Shown piece by piece: positions 43,410 through 51,198 of a DNA stretch of 51,198 bases. Both the position numbers and the translations under genes were made by a program. The DNA is from Oceanobacillus sp. CFH 90083 (GTDB taxonomy: Bacteria; Bacillota; Bacilli; Bacillales; Amphibacillaceae). The first letter of the stretch is position 1, and each line of letters opens with the position of its first letter. Below the pieces are notes generated by a model. That model ran no database searches. It was given only the letters and a program-made list of their open reading frames with translations, and was not told where the DNA came from. The stretch covers positions 1,635 through 52,832 of the forward strand of contig NZ_VIYG01000019.1 in the NCBI RefSeq assembly GCF_009389585.1, written 5' to 3'.

Positions 43410-44766
43410 TCTCATTACCTCCTGTGTTCGGTTGATAGTATTTGCTTAAAAAGGATGTTTGTGTATCTCCTTTTTGAAATGCCTCATACGTTATAATTTC
43501 CTGAAGCATCGGTATATTGGTTTTAATGCCTTCTATTTTCAAACGACGCAACGCTTTTTCCAGCTTATTGATTGCTTCCGGCCTATTTTTACCATAAACA
43601 ATCAGTTTCGCAATCATCGGATCGTAAAATGGTGTAACCGTATCTCCGGAAGTAACGGCACATTCATTACGGATACCTTCCCCTTCAGGCAGCTCCAATG
43701 CTGTAATTTTACCCGGTGATGGAAAAAAACGAATCGGATCTTCCGCATAAACCCGTACCTCAATCGCATGCCCATTTCGTGTTATCTCTTCTTGTGTCAA
43801 AGAGAGAGCTTGATGATTAGCGATGTTAATTTGTTCTTTTACGATATCTATCCCCGTTATTTCCTCCGTAACTGGATGCTCTACCTGAATACGTGTATTC
43901 ATTTCCAGAAAATAAAATTGCTCAGACTCATCAACCAGAAATTCAATGGTTCCGGCATTGGTATAATCAATCGATTGTGCGGCAATAACAGCTGTTTCTC
44001 CTAATTTTCTGCGAAGCTGTTCAGAAATAGATGGTGAAGGTGCTTCCTCCAATACCTTTTGGTTCCGGCGCTGAATCGAGCATTCCCGCTCAAATAAATG
44101 AACAGTGTGCTGATGATGATCTGCTAACACCTGCACTTCAATATGCCTGCTGTTTGTGATGTGCTTTTCTAAAAACATTGCCCCATCCCCAAAGAAAGAA
44201 GCAGCCCGCTTAGAATTATTTTCGAAGGCTTTTTGCAGCTCCTCCGAAGAGTGTACGACCTCCATTCCGATTCCTCCACCGCCTGCAGATGCTTTTAACA
44301 TGACGGGATAACCGATCTGTTCCGCAAAACGGATAGCATCATCCATCGATTCCAGAGCATGATCTGTACCGGGAATAACTGGCACACCAGCTGCTATCAT
44401 CGCTTTTCGAGCTTCAATTTTACTCCCCATCAGTCTTAAAATATCTGCTTCAGGACCAATAAAAATAATCTGTTCTTCCCTGCACCGTTCAGCAAATGCC
44501 GGACTTTCACTCAGGAAACCATAGCCTGGATGAATCGCATCAGCATTGGTCTTTTTAGCCACCTCCATGATTTTATCTAATTGCAGATAGCTTTGCTGTA
44601 CTTGTGAAGGACCGATATGGTATGCTTCGTCTGCTTCCTGTTTAAATAAAGCATTTTCGTCCGCATCAGAATAAACAGCTACGGTCTTAATACCTGATTG
44701 TTTGCAGCTGCGGATTATTCTTCGCGCTATCTCGCCGCGATTAGCAATTAATATTTTTTGTATCAT
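43399..44766 (-). CDS. Biotin carboxylase subunit (YngHA/AccC-like)
   Basis: A 455-residue ATP-grasp enzyme carboxylating biotin with bicarbonate and ATP. It opens with IQKILIANRGEIARRIIRSCK, has the ATP-binding loop KASAGGGGIGMEVVHS, the biotin-binding FLEKHITNSRHIEVQVLAD and the catalytic EMNTRIQVEHPVTEEITGIDIV. ATG at 44766 with GGAG 8 bases upstream is the start; it lies 16 bases after the acyl-CoA dehydrogenase. Operon context favours a methylcrotonyl/propionyl-CoA carboxylase and not fatty-acid synthesis. Confidence 0.92.
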   Translation of the reverse strand: MIQKILIANRGEIARRIIRSCKQSGIKTVAVYSDADENALFKQEADEAYHIGPSQVQQSYLQLDKIMEVAKKTNADAIHPGYGFLSESPAFAERCREEQIIFIGPEADILRLMGSKIEARKAMIAAGVPVIPGTDHALESMDDAIRFAEQIGYPVMLKASAGGGGIGMEVVHSSEELQKAFENNSKRAASFFGDGAMFLEKHITNSRHIEVQVLADHHQHTVHLFERECSIQRRNQKVLEEAPSPSISEQLRRKLGETAVIAAQSIDYTNAGTIEFLVDESEQFYFLEMNTRIQVEHPVTEEITGIDIVKEQINIANHQALSLTQEEITRNGHAIEVRVYAEDPIRFFPSPGKITALELPEGEGIRNECAVTSGDTVTPFYDPMIAKLIVYGKNRPEAINKLEKALRRLKIEGIKTNIPMLQEIITYEAFQKGDTQTSFLSKYYQPNTGGNENGN

Positions 44767-44782
44767 AGGCTCCTCTCCTTCT

Positions 44783-45925
44783 CTAGCATCCCAGCTGTCT
44801 GGCAATTACCAGGCGTTGAATTTCAGATGTCCCTTCTCCAATTTCTAATAATTTCGCATCCCTGAGCAGCCTTTCTACCTCATATTCGCGCATATAGCCA
44901 TAGCCGCCATGAATTTGAATGGCCTGATTTGCGGCGCGGAAGGCTGTTTCCGAGGCATATAATTTAGCGTAGGCAGCTTCCTTGGAAAAATTCCTGTCTT
45001 GATCCTTTAACCAGGCTGCTTTATAAACCATATTTCGTGCCAGTTCTATTTCCATTGCCATATCTGCTAATTTAAATTGAATCGCCTGAAAGCTGGAGAT
45101 CGATCGGCCAAACTGTTTACGGTCTTTCGCATATTGCAAGGAACGGTCTAAAGCCGCCTGGGCAATCCCGACAGCCAATGCTGCGATAGAAATTCTGCCG
45201 CCATCTAATGTTTTTAAAAATTGCCGATGCCCTTGATGCGCTGTACCAAGCAAATTTTCTTTAGGGACACGAACATGATCTAAAATGACTTCAGCGGTGT
45301 CTGATCCACGCACACCCATTTTGTCATAATCACTCCGGACAGTCAGTCCTTCAGCATCAGTCGGCACAATAATAGCAGAAATTTTATTCTTATTGTCCGC
45401 ATCTTTTTTAGTGACTGCTGTAACAATTATAAAATCTGCAAAGCTGGCATTAGTGATAAAACATTTTTCTCCTTGAATAATATATTCATCTCCGTCCAGT
45501 CTTGCAGTTGTTTTCGTACCGCCGGAATCCGACCCTGCATTTGGTTCTGTCAAGCCGAAAGCCCCCAGCGATTTTCCTTCTGCAACCGGCTTTAAAAATG
45601 TTTGTTTTTGCTCTTCAGTTCCAAAATAATAAATGGGACTGGCTCCTAAGGAAACTGCTGCCGCATAGCTTAATCCAGTGCTTCCGCAGCGGCGTCCAAT
45701 CTCCTCAACAGCGATTGCATACGAAATCGTATCACCGGCAGAGCCACCGTAGCTTTCAGGAAATGGAATCCCCAATAAACCAAGCTTCCCCATATCTTGA
45801 AAGATATCCTCTGGAAAAGCTGCATGAACATCGATATCGATTGCCCTTGGCCGGATTGTTTTTTCTGCAAAATCAGAAACCATCCGCTGAATCATCTGCT
45901 GTTCTTTTGTTAAATCAAAATCCAT
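44783..45925 (-). CDS. Acyl-CoA dehydrogenase (isovaleryl-type, YngJ-like)
   Basis: A 380-residue flavoprotein. The FAD/substrate segment is [19 protein letters not shown], the middle region has WxxN-type ITNASFADF, and the C-terminal domain contains [21 protein letters not shown] and [42 protein letters not shown]. The active-site Glu is likely in this last part ([11 protein letters not shown]). It is the first gene of a five-gene operon, so isovaleryl-CoA is a reasonable substrate. ATG at 45925 follows GGGGG by 7 bases. Confidence 0.9.
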   Translation of the reverse strand: MDFDLTKEQQMIQRMVSDFAEKTIRPRAIDIDVHAAFPEDIFQDMGKLGLLGIPFPESYGGSAGDTISYAIAVEEIGRRCGSTGLSYAAAVSLGASPIYYFGTEEQKQTFLKPVAEGKSLGAFGLTEPNAGSDSGGTKTTARLDGDEYIIQGEKCFITNASFADFIIVTAVTKKDADNKNKISAIIVPTDAEGLTVRSDYDKMGVRGSDTAEVILDHVRVPKENLLGTAHQGHRQFLKTLDGGRISIAALAVGIAQAALDRSLQYAKDRKQFGRSISSFQAIQFKLADMAMEIELARNMVYKAAWLKDQDRNFSKEAAYAKLYASETAFRAANQAIQIHGGYGYMREYEVERLLRDAKLLEIGEGTSEIQRLVIARQLGC

Positions 45926-45996
45926 TCTCGTACCCCCTTTTGACAATTTGAACACGCTTACATTTTCATTTTATCAAAAGCCGGGAGTTAGGTAAA

Positions 45997-46110
45997 GAAA
46001 ACTTGGCAAGCCAAGCCTGAAAGGCGCAGGATTGCCAAGTTTTCATCGACTAAGTACGTCACGTCGTGTGACCAATGATACTAGGACAGCGTGTCCATCG
46101 TACTTTTTTC
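45997..46110. repeat. Structured intergenic element with nested hairpins
   Basis: GAAAACTTGGCAA (45997-46009) pairs perfectly over 13 bp with TTGCCAAGTTTTC (46032-46044). Next, AAGTACG (46052-46058) pairs with CGTACTT (46099-46105) and encloses GTCAC/GTGAC (46058-46072) and GGACA/TGTCC (46084-46096), ending in TTTTTTC. The fold suggests a repeat or RNA element; it could terminate plus-strand transcription. No family is identified. Confidence 0.55.
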
Positions 46111-46187
46111 CTTAAAATCTTTATGATTTCTTAAAGTGCAAAGAAAAACATCTACATCTTTTTTGAAAACATTTCTTAAATGTAAAA

Positions 46188-46222
46188 ATCTCCCCAGCAA
46201 TGCTTTCACATGCTAAGGAGAT
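46188..46222 (-). terminator. Terminator of parEC
   Basis: On the minus strand ATCTCCTTAGCA pairs with TGCTGGGGAGAT (two G-U pairs), followed by TTTTTACATT. It starts 5 bases beyond the parC stop codon. Confidence 0.85.
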
Positions 46223-46226
46223 AAAA

Positions 46227-48692
46227 TTATTTTGGCGATTCCTCATCGCCATTTCCAAATGGTTTTTCATAGGTTGTTTCTTGATAAACCTCAATGACTT
46301 CGCCAGCCTGATCAGTATCGACCATAAATGAACCGTTGCTATAGCGGTCAGCTGCAGACAGCTCTAACGGATATACTTTATGCGTCTCTCCATTTTCTGT
46401 TTTATAGCAGATAATTTCCTGATTATCTACCATAAAGAAGCCCTTAATTCGATGAGCTTTGTTCTTTAGTTCTTTTAACATAATTAATCCACGTTTTGCA
46501 CGGCTCGCTTTTTCAAAGACTTTTAACTTCATACGTTTACATGCACCGCGCTGAGTCATGACAAACAAGTCTTTGGATGCTTCCTGATCAAATACTTGTC
46601 CATTCACAACGAAGTCATCCTCTTTTAAAGCAATAGATTTCACCCCGGCCGCTCTTTGCCCTACAATAGATACCTCTGCTTCATCATACCATAAGCCATA
46701 GCCTTTATTTGTGGTAATAAATATATCCTTCTTGCCATCTGTACGACTTACATGGACAAGCTCATCGTCATTTTTCAGGTTTAAAGCAATTAACGCCTTG
46801 CCACGACGCTGCGCTTCATAAAGCTTGAACTCGCTTCGTTTGACCATACCGTTTCGGGTAAAGAACATTAAGAAGCCATCCTCTGCCTTAAAATCACGGA
46901 CAGGAATAACTTTAATCAGGTGTTCATCCTTTTCCAGCGGAACGATATGCGATACATGCTGCCCCATATCCTTCCAGCGAATATCAGGAAGCTCATGAAC
47001 AGCACACAGGATATACCTTCCTTTGTTCGTAAACAGCATGATGTTATCCGTCGTATTGACTTCCAGCAGACTGATTGGATGATCATCGTCTTTAAGCGGT
47101 AAATCACCGGTATTGGAAGCTGCATACGAACGGAGGCTGGTCCGTTTTACATAGCCATCTCTGGTAACAGAAACTAAGACATCCTCGCTGGCCACGGTTA
47201 CCTCTATATTAATTTTTAATTCCTCTACTTTTTCTTCAATATGTGTGCGGCGGGCGTCAGCAAATTTTTTCTTAAGCTGTCTCAAATCGCTTTTAATCGT
47301 TTGCAGTAATTTCTTTTCACTTTCTAAAATGGCTGCAAGCTGCTCCATCTGCTTTCTTAATTCACTTGCTTCTTCTTCTAATTGAACAATATCTGTATTG
47401 GTTAATCGATAAAGCTGCAAGGTAACAATCGCTTCAGCCTGTGGCTCTGTAAAACCATATTTATCCATGATCTGCTTTTTGGCATCCGCCTTATCCTTTG
47501 ATGCACGGATCGTTGCAATCAATTCATCTAAAATGGAAATAGCTTTAATTAAGCCTTCCACAATATGGGCTCTCTTTTTTGCTTTGTTTAAATCAAACCG
47601 CGTCTGATTTGTCACAACCTCACGCTGATGACTGATATATGCATCAAGAAGCTGCGGCAACGATAGAAGCGTCGGTGTTTTATCTTTAATCGCAACCATG
47701 TTGAAGTGATACGTAACCTGTAAGTCTGTATTTTTATATAAGAAATTTAAGATACCTTCACTATTTGCATCCTTCTTTAATTCAATAACAATACGGAGTC
47801 CAGTCCGGTCCGTCTCATCGCGTACTTCCGCAATCCCCTCAACCTTCCTGTCAATGCGGAGCTCGTCCATTTTCTTAACCATTGTTGCTTTATTTACTTC
47901 ATAGGGAACTTCGGTAACAACAATTTGTTCACGGTTTCCTTTTAATGTTTCAATAGCTGCTTTCCCGCGAACAATAACCTTTCCTTTGCCGGTTTCGTAT
48001 GCTTTTTTTATTCCTTCAACCCCTTGAATGATACCGCCAGTCGGGAAATCAGGGCCTTTCAGCACATGCATTAAATCGTCTACACGGCATTCTGGTTTAT
48101 CAATCCGCATAATCACCGCGTCAATCACTTCTCCTAAATTATGAGGAGGAATATCTGTGGCATACCCTGCGGAGATCCCGGTTGAACCATTTACTAAGAG
48201 ATTCGGAAATTTCGCCGGTAAAACAACAGGCTCATCTGTTGTTTCATCGAAGTTAGGAATGTATTCAACTGTCTCTTTATCAATATCCCGAAGAAGCTCG
48301 GAAGCAATTGGAGATAATCTTGCCTCTGTATAACGCATCGCTGCAGGAGGGTCCCCGTCGATACTGCCATTGTTCCCGTGCATTTCAATCAGCCCATTAC
48401 GCACTTTCCAATCCTGACTTAAGCGGACCATTGCCTCGTACACGGACGAATCTCCATGAGGATGATAATTACCTATTACGGTTCCAACTGTTTTTGCAGC
48501 TTTTCTGAAATTCTTTTCATGTGTATTTCTCTCTACATGCATAGCATAAAGAATCCGCCGTTGTACAGGCTTCAAACCATCTCTTGCATCCGGAAGCGCA
48601 CGATCTTGAATAATATATTTACTATATCTTCCAAAACGGTCTCCTATTACTTCTTCTAAAGGAAGATCTAAAAATTTCTCTGTTTGATCCAA
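46227..48692 (-). CDS. parC: DNA topoisomerase IV subunit A
   Basis: An 821-residue type IIA topoisomerase subunit that cuts and rejoins DNA to separate daughter chromosomes. The start matches the family: DLPLEEVIGDRFGRYSKYIIQDRALPDARDGLKPVQRRILYAMH. The quinolone-resistance region NYHPHGDSSVYEAMVR keeps Ser and Glu at the usual positions, and the catalytic Tyr is in PPAAMRYTEARLSP. Six-bladed C-terminal repeats follow (about 500-800). The start is TTG at 48692, with AAGGAG 9 bases upstream. It follows parE by 25 bases. Confidence 0.96.
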   Translation of the reverse strand: MDQTEKFLDLPLEEVIGDRFGRYSKYIIQDRALPDARDGLKPVQRRILYAMHVERNTHEKNFRKAAKTVGTVIGNYHPHGDSSVYEAMVRLSQDWKVRNGLIEMHGNNGSIDGDPPAAMRYTEARLSPIASELLRDIDKETVEYIPNFDETTDEPVVLPAKFPNLLVNGSTGISAGYATDIPPHNLGEVIDAVIMRIDKPECRVDDLMHVLKGPDFPTGGIIQGVEGIKKAYETGKGKVIVRGKAAIETLKGNREQIVVTEVPYEVNKATMVKKMDELRIDRKVEGIAEVRDETDRTGLRIVIELKKDANSEGILNFLYKNTDLQVTYHFNMVAIKDKTPTLLSLPQLLDAYISHQREVVTNQTRFDLNKAKKRAHIVEGLIKAISILDELIATIRASKDKADAKKQIMDKYGFTEPQAEAIVTLQLYRLTNTDIVQLEEEASELRKQMEQLAAILESEKKLLQTIKSDLRQLKKKFADARRTHIEEKVEELKINIEVTVASEDVLVSVTRDGYVKRTSLRSYAASNTGDLPLKDDDHPISLLEVNTTDNIMLFTNKGRYILCAVHELPDIRWKDMGQHVSHIVPLEKDEHLIKVIPVRDFKAEDGFLMFFTRNGMVKRSEFKLYEAQRRGKALIALNLKNDDELVHVSRTDGKKDIFITTNKGYGLWYDEAEVSIVGQRAAGVKSIALKEDDFVVNGQVFDQEASKDLFVMTQRGACKRMKLKVFEKASRAKRGLIMLKELKNKAHRIKGFFMVDNQEIICYKTENGETHKVYPLELSAADRYSNGSFMVDTDQAGEVIEVYQETTYEKPFGNGDEESPK

Positions 48693-48717
48693 ATGGAATC
48701 ACTCCTTACAATCCGAA

Positions 48718-50673
48718 CTAATCTTCTTTATGAATATTTTCATTTTCTAAAATGGTTCCGTCTTCTTCCAAGCCAAATTTCACGTGACCTTCAATCCATT
48801 TTCGGCGGGGCTCTACTTTATCCCCCATTAACGTTGTTACTCTTCGTTCTGCACGGGCAATATCATCAATGGATACGCGAATCAGGGTACGGGATTCCGG
48901 ATTCATGGTTGTTTCCCATAATTGATCCGCATTCATCTCGCCAAGACCTTTATAACGCTGAATAATATATCCATTCTTTAATTCTTTAATTGCTTTTTGC
49001 AGTTCATTTTCGTCCCATGCATAGCGTGTTTTCTCCTGTTTTCCCTTCCCCTTGGAAATTTTAAACAGCGGCGGAAGTGCAATAAATACTTTCCCAGCCT
49101 CTACTAAAGGCCGCATATATCGATAGAAAAAGGTTAACAGCAGTACCTGGATATGCGCCCCGTCTGTATCTGCATCTGTCATAATAATAATTTTGTCGTA
49201 CTGGACATCCTCCATGTTAAAACCTCCGCCGACACCCGCACCGATCGTGTGAATGATCGTTGAGATTTCTTCATTTTTAAAGACATCCTCAAGCTTTGCT
49301 TTTTCCGTATTAATAACCTTTCCTCTAAGTGGCAGCACAGCCTGAAATTTACGGTCACGACCTTGCTTTGCGGAGCCGCCTGCTGAGTCCCCCTCTACAA
49401 GATATAGTTCATTCTTTTTCGGGTTCTTTGATTGTGCCGGAGTTAATTTGCCGCTCAGCAAGGTATCTTTTCTTTTACGTTTTTTTCCGCTGCGGGCTTC
49501 TTCTCTGGCTTTTCTCGCTGCTTCCCGTGCTTCTTTTGCACGAATCGATTTTTTAATCAGCAATGTAGAAGTCTCTGCATTCTCTTCTAAAAAGTAGGTC
49601 AGATTTTCAGATACAACCGCATCTACTGCCGAACGGGCTTCTGTCGTCCCCAATTTGCCTTTTGTCTGTCCTTCAAATTGCAGCTTGCTCTCTGGTACAC
49701 GAACAGACACAATAGCAGTCAGGCCTTCGCGAATATCTGTACCTTCTAAATTCTTCTCTTTTTCTTTTAAAAGTCCTGCTCTTCTTGCATAATCATTTAT
49801 TGTCCTGGTGATTGCTGTTCTCGCTCCGAATTCATGGGTACCGCCATCTCTGGTCCGGACATGGTTGACAAAGGAGAGCATATTTTCAGCAAATCCGTCA
49901 TTAAATTGAAAAGCAAATTCCACTTCAATTTCCGATTGTTCGCCTTCAAATGAAACAACTGGATGAAGCACGTCCTTTTCTTCATTCAGCCACGCTACAA
50001 AGGACTCCAGGCCTTCAGGATATTCATAAACCTGCTGTTCACCATTATGTTCATCCTTCAATTCAATTTTTAACCCTTTCAATAAAAAGGCAGATTCTCT
50101 TAAACGCTCGGAGATGGTTTCAAAATTAAATACTGTTGTCGAGAAGATAGCCGGGTCCGGCTTAAAGTGAATACAGGAACCTTTCTTTCTGGAAGGCCCT
50201 TTATTCTCTAAGGTCGTTACCGGATGCCCGCCATTTTCAAAGCGCTGTTCATACTTATGCCCATCACGATAGGTAGTTACGGTCAGCCATTCGGATAAAG
50301 CATTCACGACCGAAGCTCCGACGCCGTGTAATCCTCCACTTGTTTTATAGCTTCCTTGACCGAATTTTCCTCCTGCATGCAGCACCGTAAATATAACCTC
50401 AGTCGTAGGCTTTCCTGTCGCATGCATCCCGATCGGCATACCGCGGCCGCTATCCTCTACTGAAATACTGTCATCTTTATGTATGGTTACCTTGATTTGA
50501 TTGCCGTGACCGGCCAGAGCTTCATCAACAGCATTATCAACAATTTCATAAACAAGATGATGTAACCCGCGAATGTCTGTACTTCCAATATACATTCCTG
50601 GCCGTTTTCGTACGGCATCCAGTCCTTCCAGCACCTGAATGGAGCTGTCAGAGTATTGATATTCATTCTCCAC
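48718..50673 (-). CDS. parE: DNA topoisomerase IV subunit B
   Basis: A 651-residue GHKL ATPase subunit. Motifs are EIVDNAVDEALAGHG, VEDSGRGMPIGMH and GGLHGVGASVVNALS (ATP pocket). The TOPRIM domain has LVEGDSAGGSAKQGRDRKFQAVLPLRGK and MTDADTDGAHI, followed by QRYKGLGEMNADQLWETTM. GyrB differs mainly by position next to gyrA, so coupling to parC identifies ParE. The start is GTG at 50673, with AAAGGAG about 10 bases upstream. Confidence 0.96.
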   Translation of the reverse strand: MENEYQYSDSSIQVLEGLDAVRKRPGMYIGSTDIRGLHHLVYEIVDNAVDEALAGHGNQIKVTIHKDDSISVEDSGRGMPIGMHATGKPTTEVIFTVLHAGGKFGQGSYKTSGGLHGVGASVVNALSEWLTVTTYRDGHKYEQRFENGGHPVTTLENKGPSRKKGSCIHFKPDPAIFSTTVFNFETISERLRESAFLLKGLKIELKDEHNGEQQVYEYPEGLESFVAWLNEEKDVLHPVVSFEGEQSEIEVEFAFQFNDGFAENMLSFVNHVRTRDGGTHEFGARTAITRTINDYARRAGLLKEKEKNLEGTDIREGLTAIVSVRVPESKLQFEGQTKGKLGTTEARSAVDAVVSENLTYFLEENAETSTLLIKKSIRAKEAREAARKAREEARSGKKRKRKDTLLSGKLTPAQSKNPKKNELYLVEGDSAGGSAKQGRDRKFQAVLPLRGKVINTEKAKLEDVFKNEEISTIIHTIGAGVGGGFNMEDVQYDKIIIMTDADTDGAHIQVLLLTFFYRYMRPLVEAGKVFIALPPLFKISKGKGKQEKTRYAWDENELQKAIKELKNGYIIQRYKGLGEMNADQLWETTMNPESRTLIRVSIDDIARAERRVTTLMGDKVEPRRKWIEGHVKFGLEEDGTILENENIHKED

Positions 50674-51178
50674 GAATCATCTTCTCCTTTCAAAAATTCC
50701 TCATATACACATCACAGAACATTCGTTCCTATTTGTAAAAGAAAAAAAGCACAAAGCAATAATTCAGTGACAAACAAACCGGATTACAAATCCTTTAATA
50801 AAAATTTGCAAGTAACTGAATGCTGAGAGCTTAAGATCGCTACACTATAAGGTGCTTTCTTCTTTCTGCCACTTATAAATATTTAAAGCTTGTTTGTACA
50901 ACTATAGAGCATAATCTATTTTTCCGTCTAGTCTAAACATGCTCATTTTCTATTTATCGACAATCTTTTTCACTTGCAGATGGATTACAATCAGCATTTT
51001 ATACCATACAATTCCTTTTATGGAATACACTGAAATGCATTGCATCAATGTTTATACCATTTAATATCTTATTTGAAAAAGCTGAGAAAAGCAAGGTAAT
51101 GAATTCATTTGAAGCTAATTTATGGTTGAAATTAAAAATCTTCCTATTATTTCAAAATAAAGTAATCTATAATCAAAA
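50674..51178. other. Gene-free upstream region of parE
   Basis: No gene, terminator or motif is convincing here. It should include the parEC promoter; I cannot single one out in this AT-rich DNA. Confidence 0.5.
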
Positions 51179-51198
51179 CCACCAGTGTGAACTGGTGG
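51179..51198. terminator. Hairpin at the window edge
   Basis: CCACCAGT (51179-51186) pairs perfectly with ACTGGTGG (51191-51198) around a 4-base loop. The T tract, if any, lies beyond the end. It probably terminates a gene outside the window. Confidence 0.5.

Overview
The window is chromosomal DNA of a low-GC Gram-positive bacterium of the Bacillaceae. The gene content (liaIHFSR, dynA, ypcP-like exonuclease, an yng-type acyl-CoA carboxylase cluster, parE-parC, lysine-riboswitch dapA), strong AGGAGG ribosome binding sites and many GTG/TTG starts point there. An Oceanobacillus/Virgibacillus-type organism is my guess, not proven. Almost everything is on the minus strand. I saw no rRNA, tRNA, CRISPR array, transposase or prophage.

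Region 1 (about 0.3-17 kb) is accessory and rich in drug-response modules. It holds a macrolide phosphotransferase (mph), a DrrAB-type ABC exporter with its TetR regulator and operator-like palindromes, an LmrB-like MFS pump behind a promoter flanked by a 19-bp perfect inverted repeat, and a PadR/HAAS/2TM operon. It also holds a TetR-DUF4267 pair, a DUF2207 membrane protein, and a QacA/SmvA-like MFS pump with a GNAT enzyme and a TetR gene that all share one operator motif, AAACTA-N12-TAGTTT. A structured intergenic repeat and several gene remnants lie between them.

Region 2 (17-19 kb) is an erm gene (23S rRNA methylase) with a two-leader-peptide attenuator in which both leaders carry the IAVV stalling motif. 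Pseudogene fragments surround it: a possible macrolide esterase C-terminus, a histidine kinase C-terminus and a class C serine hydrolase. An alpha/beta hydrolase with an in-frame TGA lies just downstream.

Region 3 (19-32.7 kb) contains a DJ-1/PfpI protein, a NUDIX protein, the cell-envelope stress operon liaI-liaH-liaF-liaS-liaR (no liaG), and a GNAT enzyme. It also contains a bacitracin-type ABC transporter operon ending in a serine-hydrolase lipoprotein, a His/Cys-rich small protein, and DUF3189, VOC, CAP-domain and DUF819 proteins.

Region 4 (32.8-51.2 kb) is mostly core. It has dapA under a lysine riboswitch, a PH-domain protein with cysteine synthase, the two-headed dynamin DynA with a 5'-3' exonuclease, and a five-gene carboxylase operon probably for leucine/branched acyl-CoA catabolism. 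Topoisomerase IV (parE-parC) closes the window. Terminators separate most units, and several have stems that pair fully only on the strand of the gene they follow.
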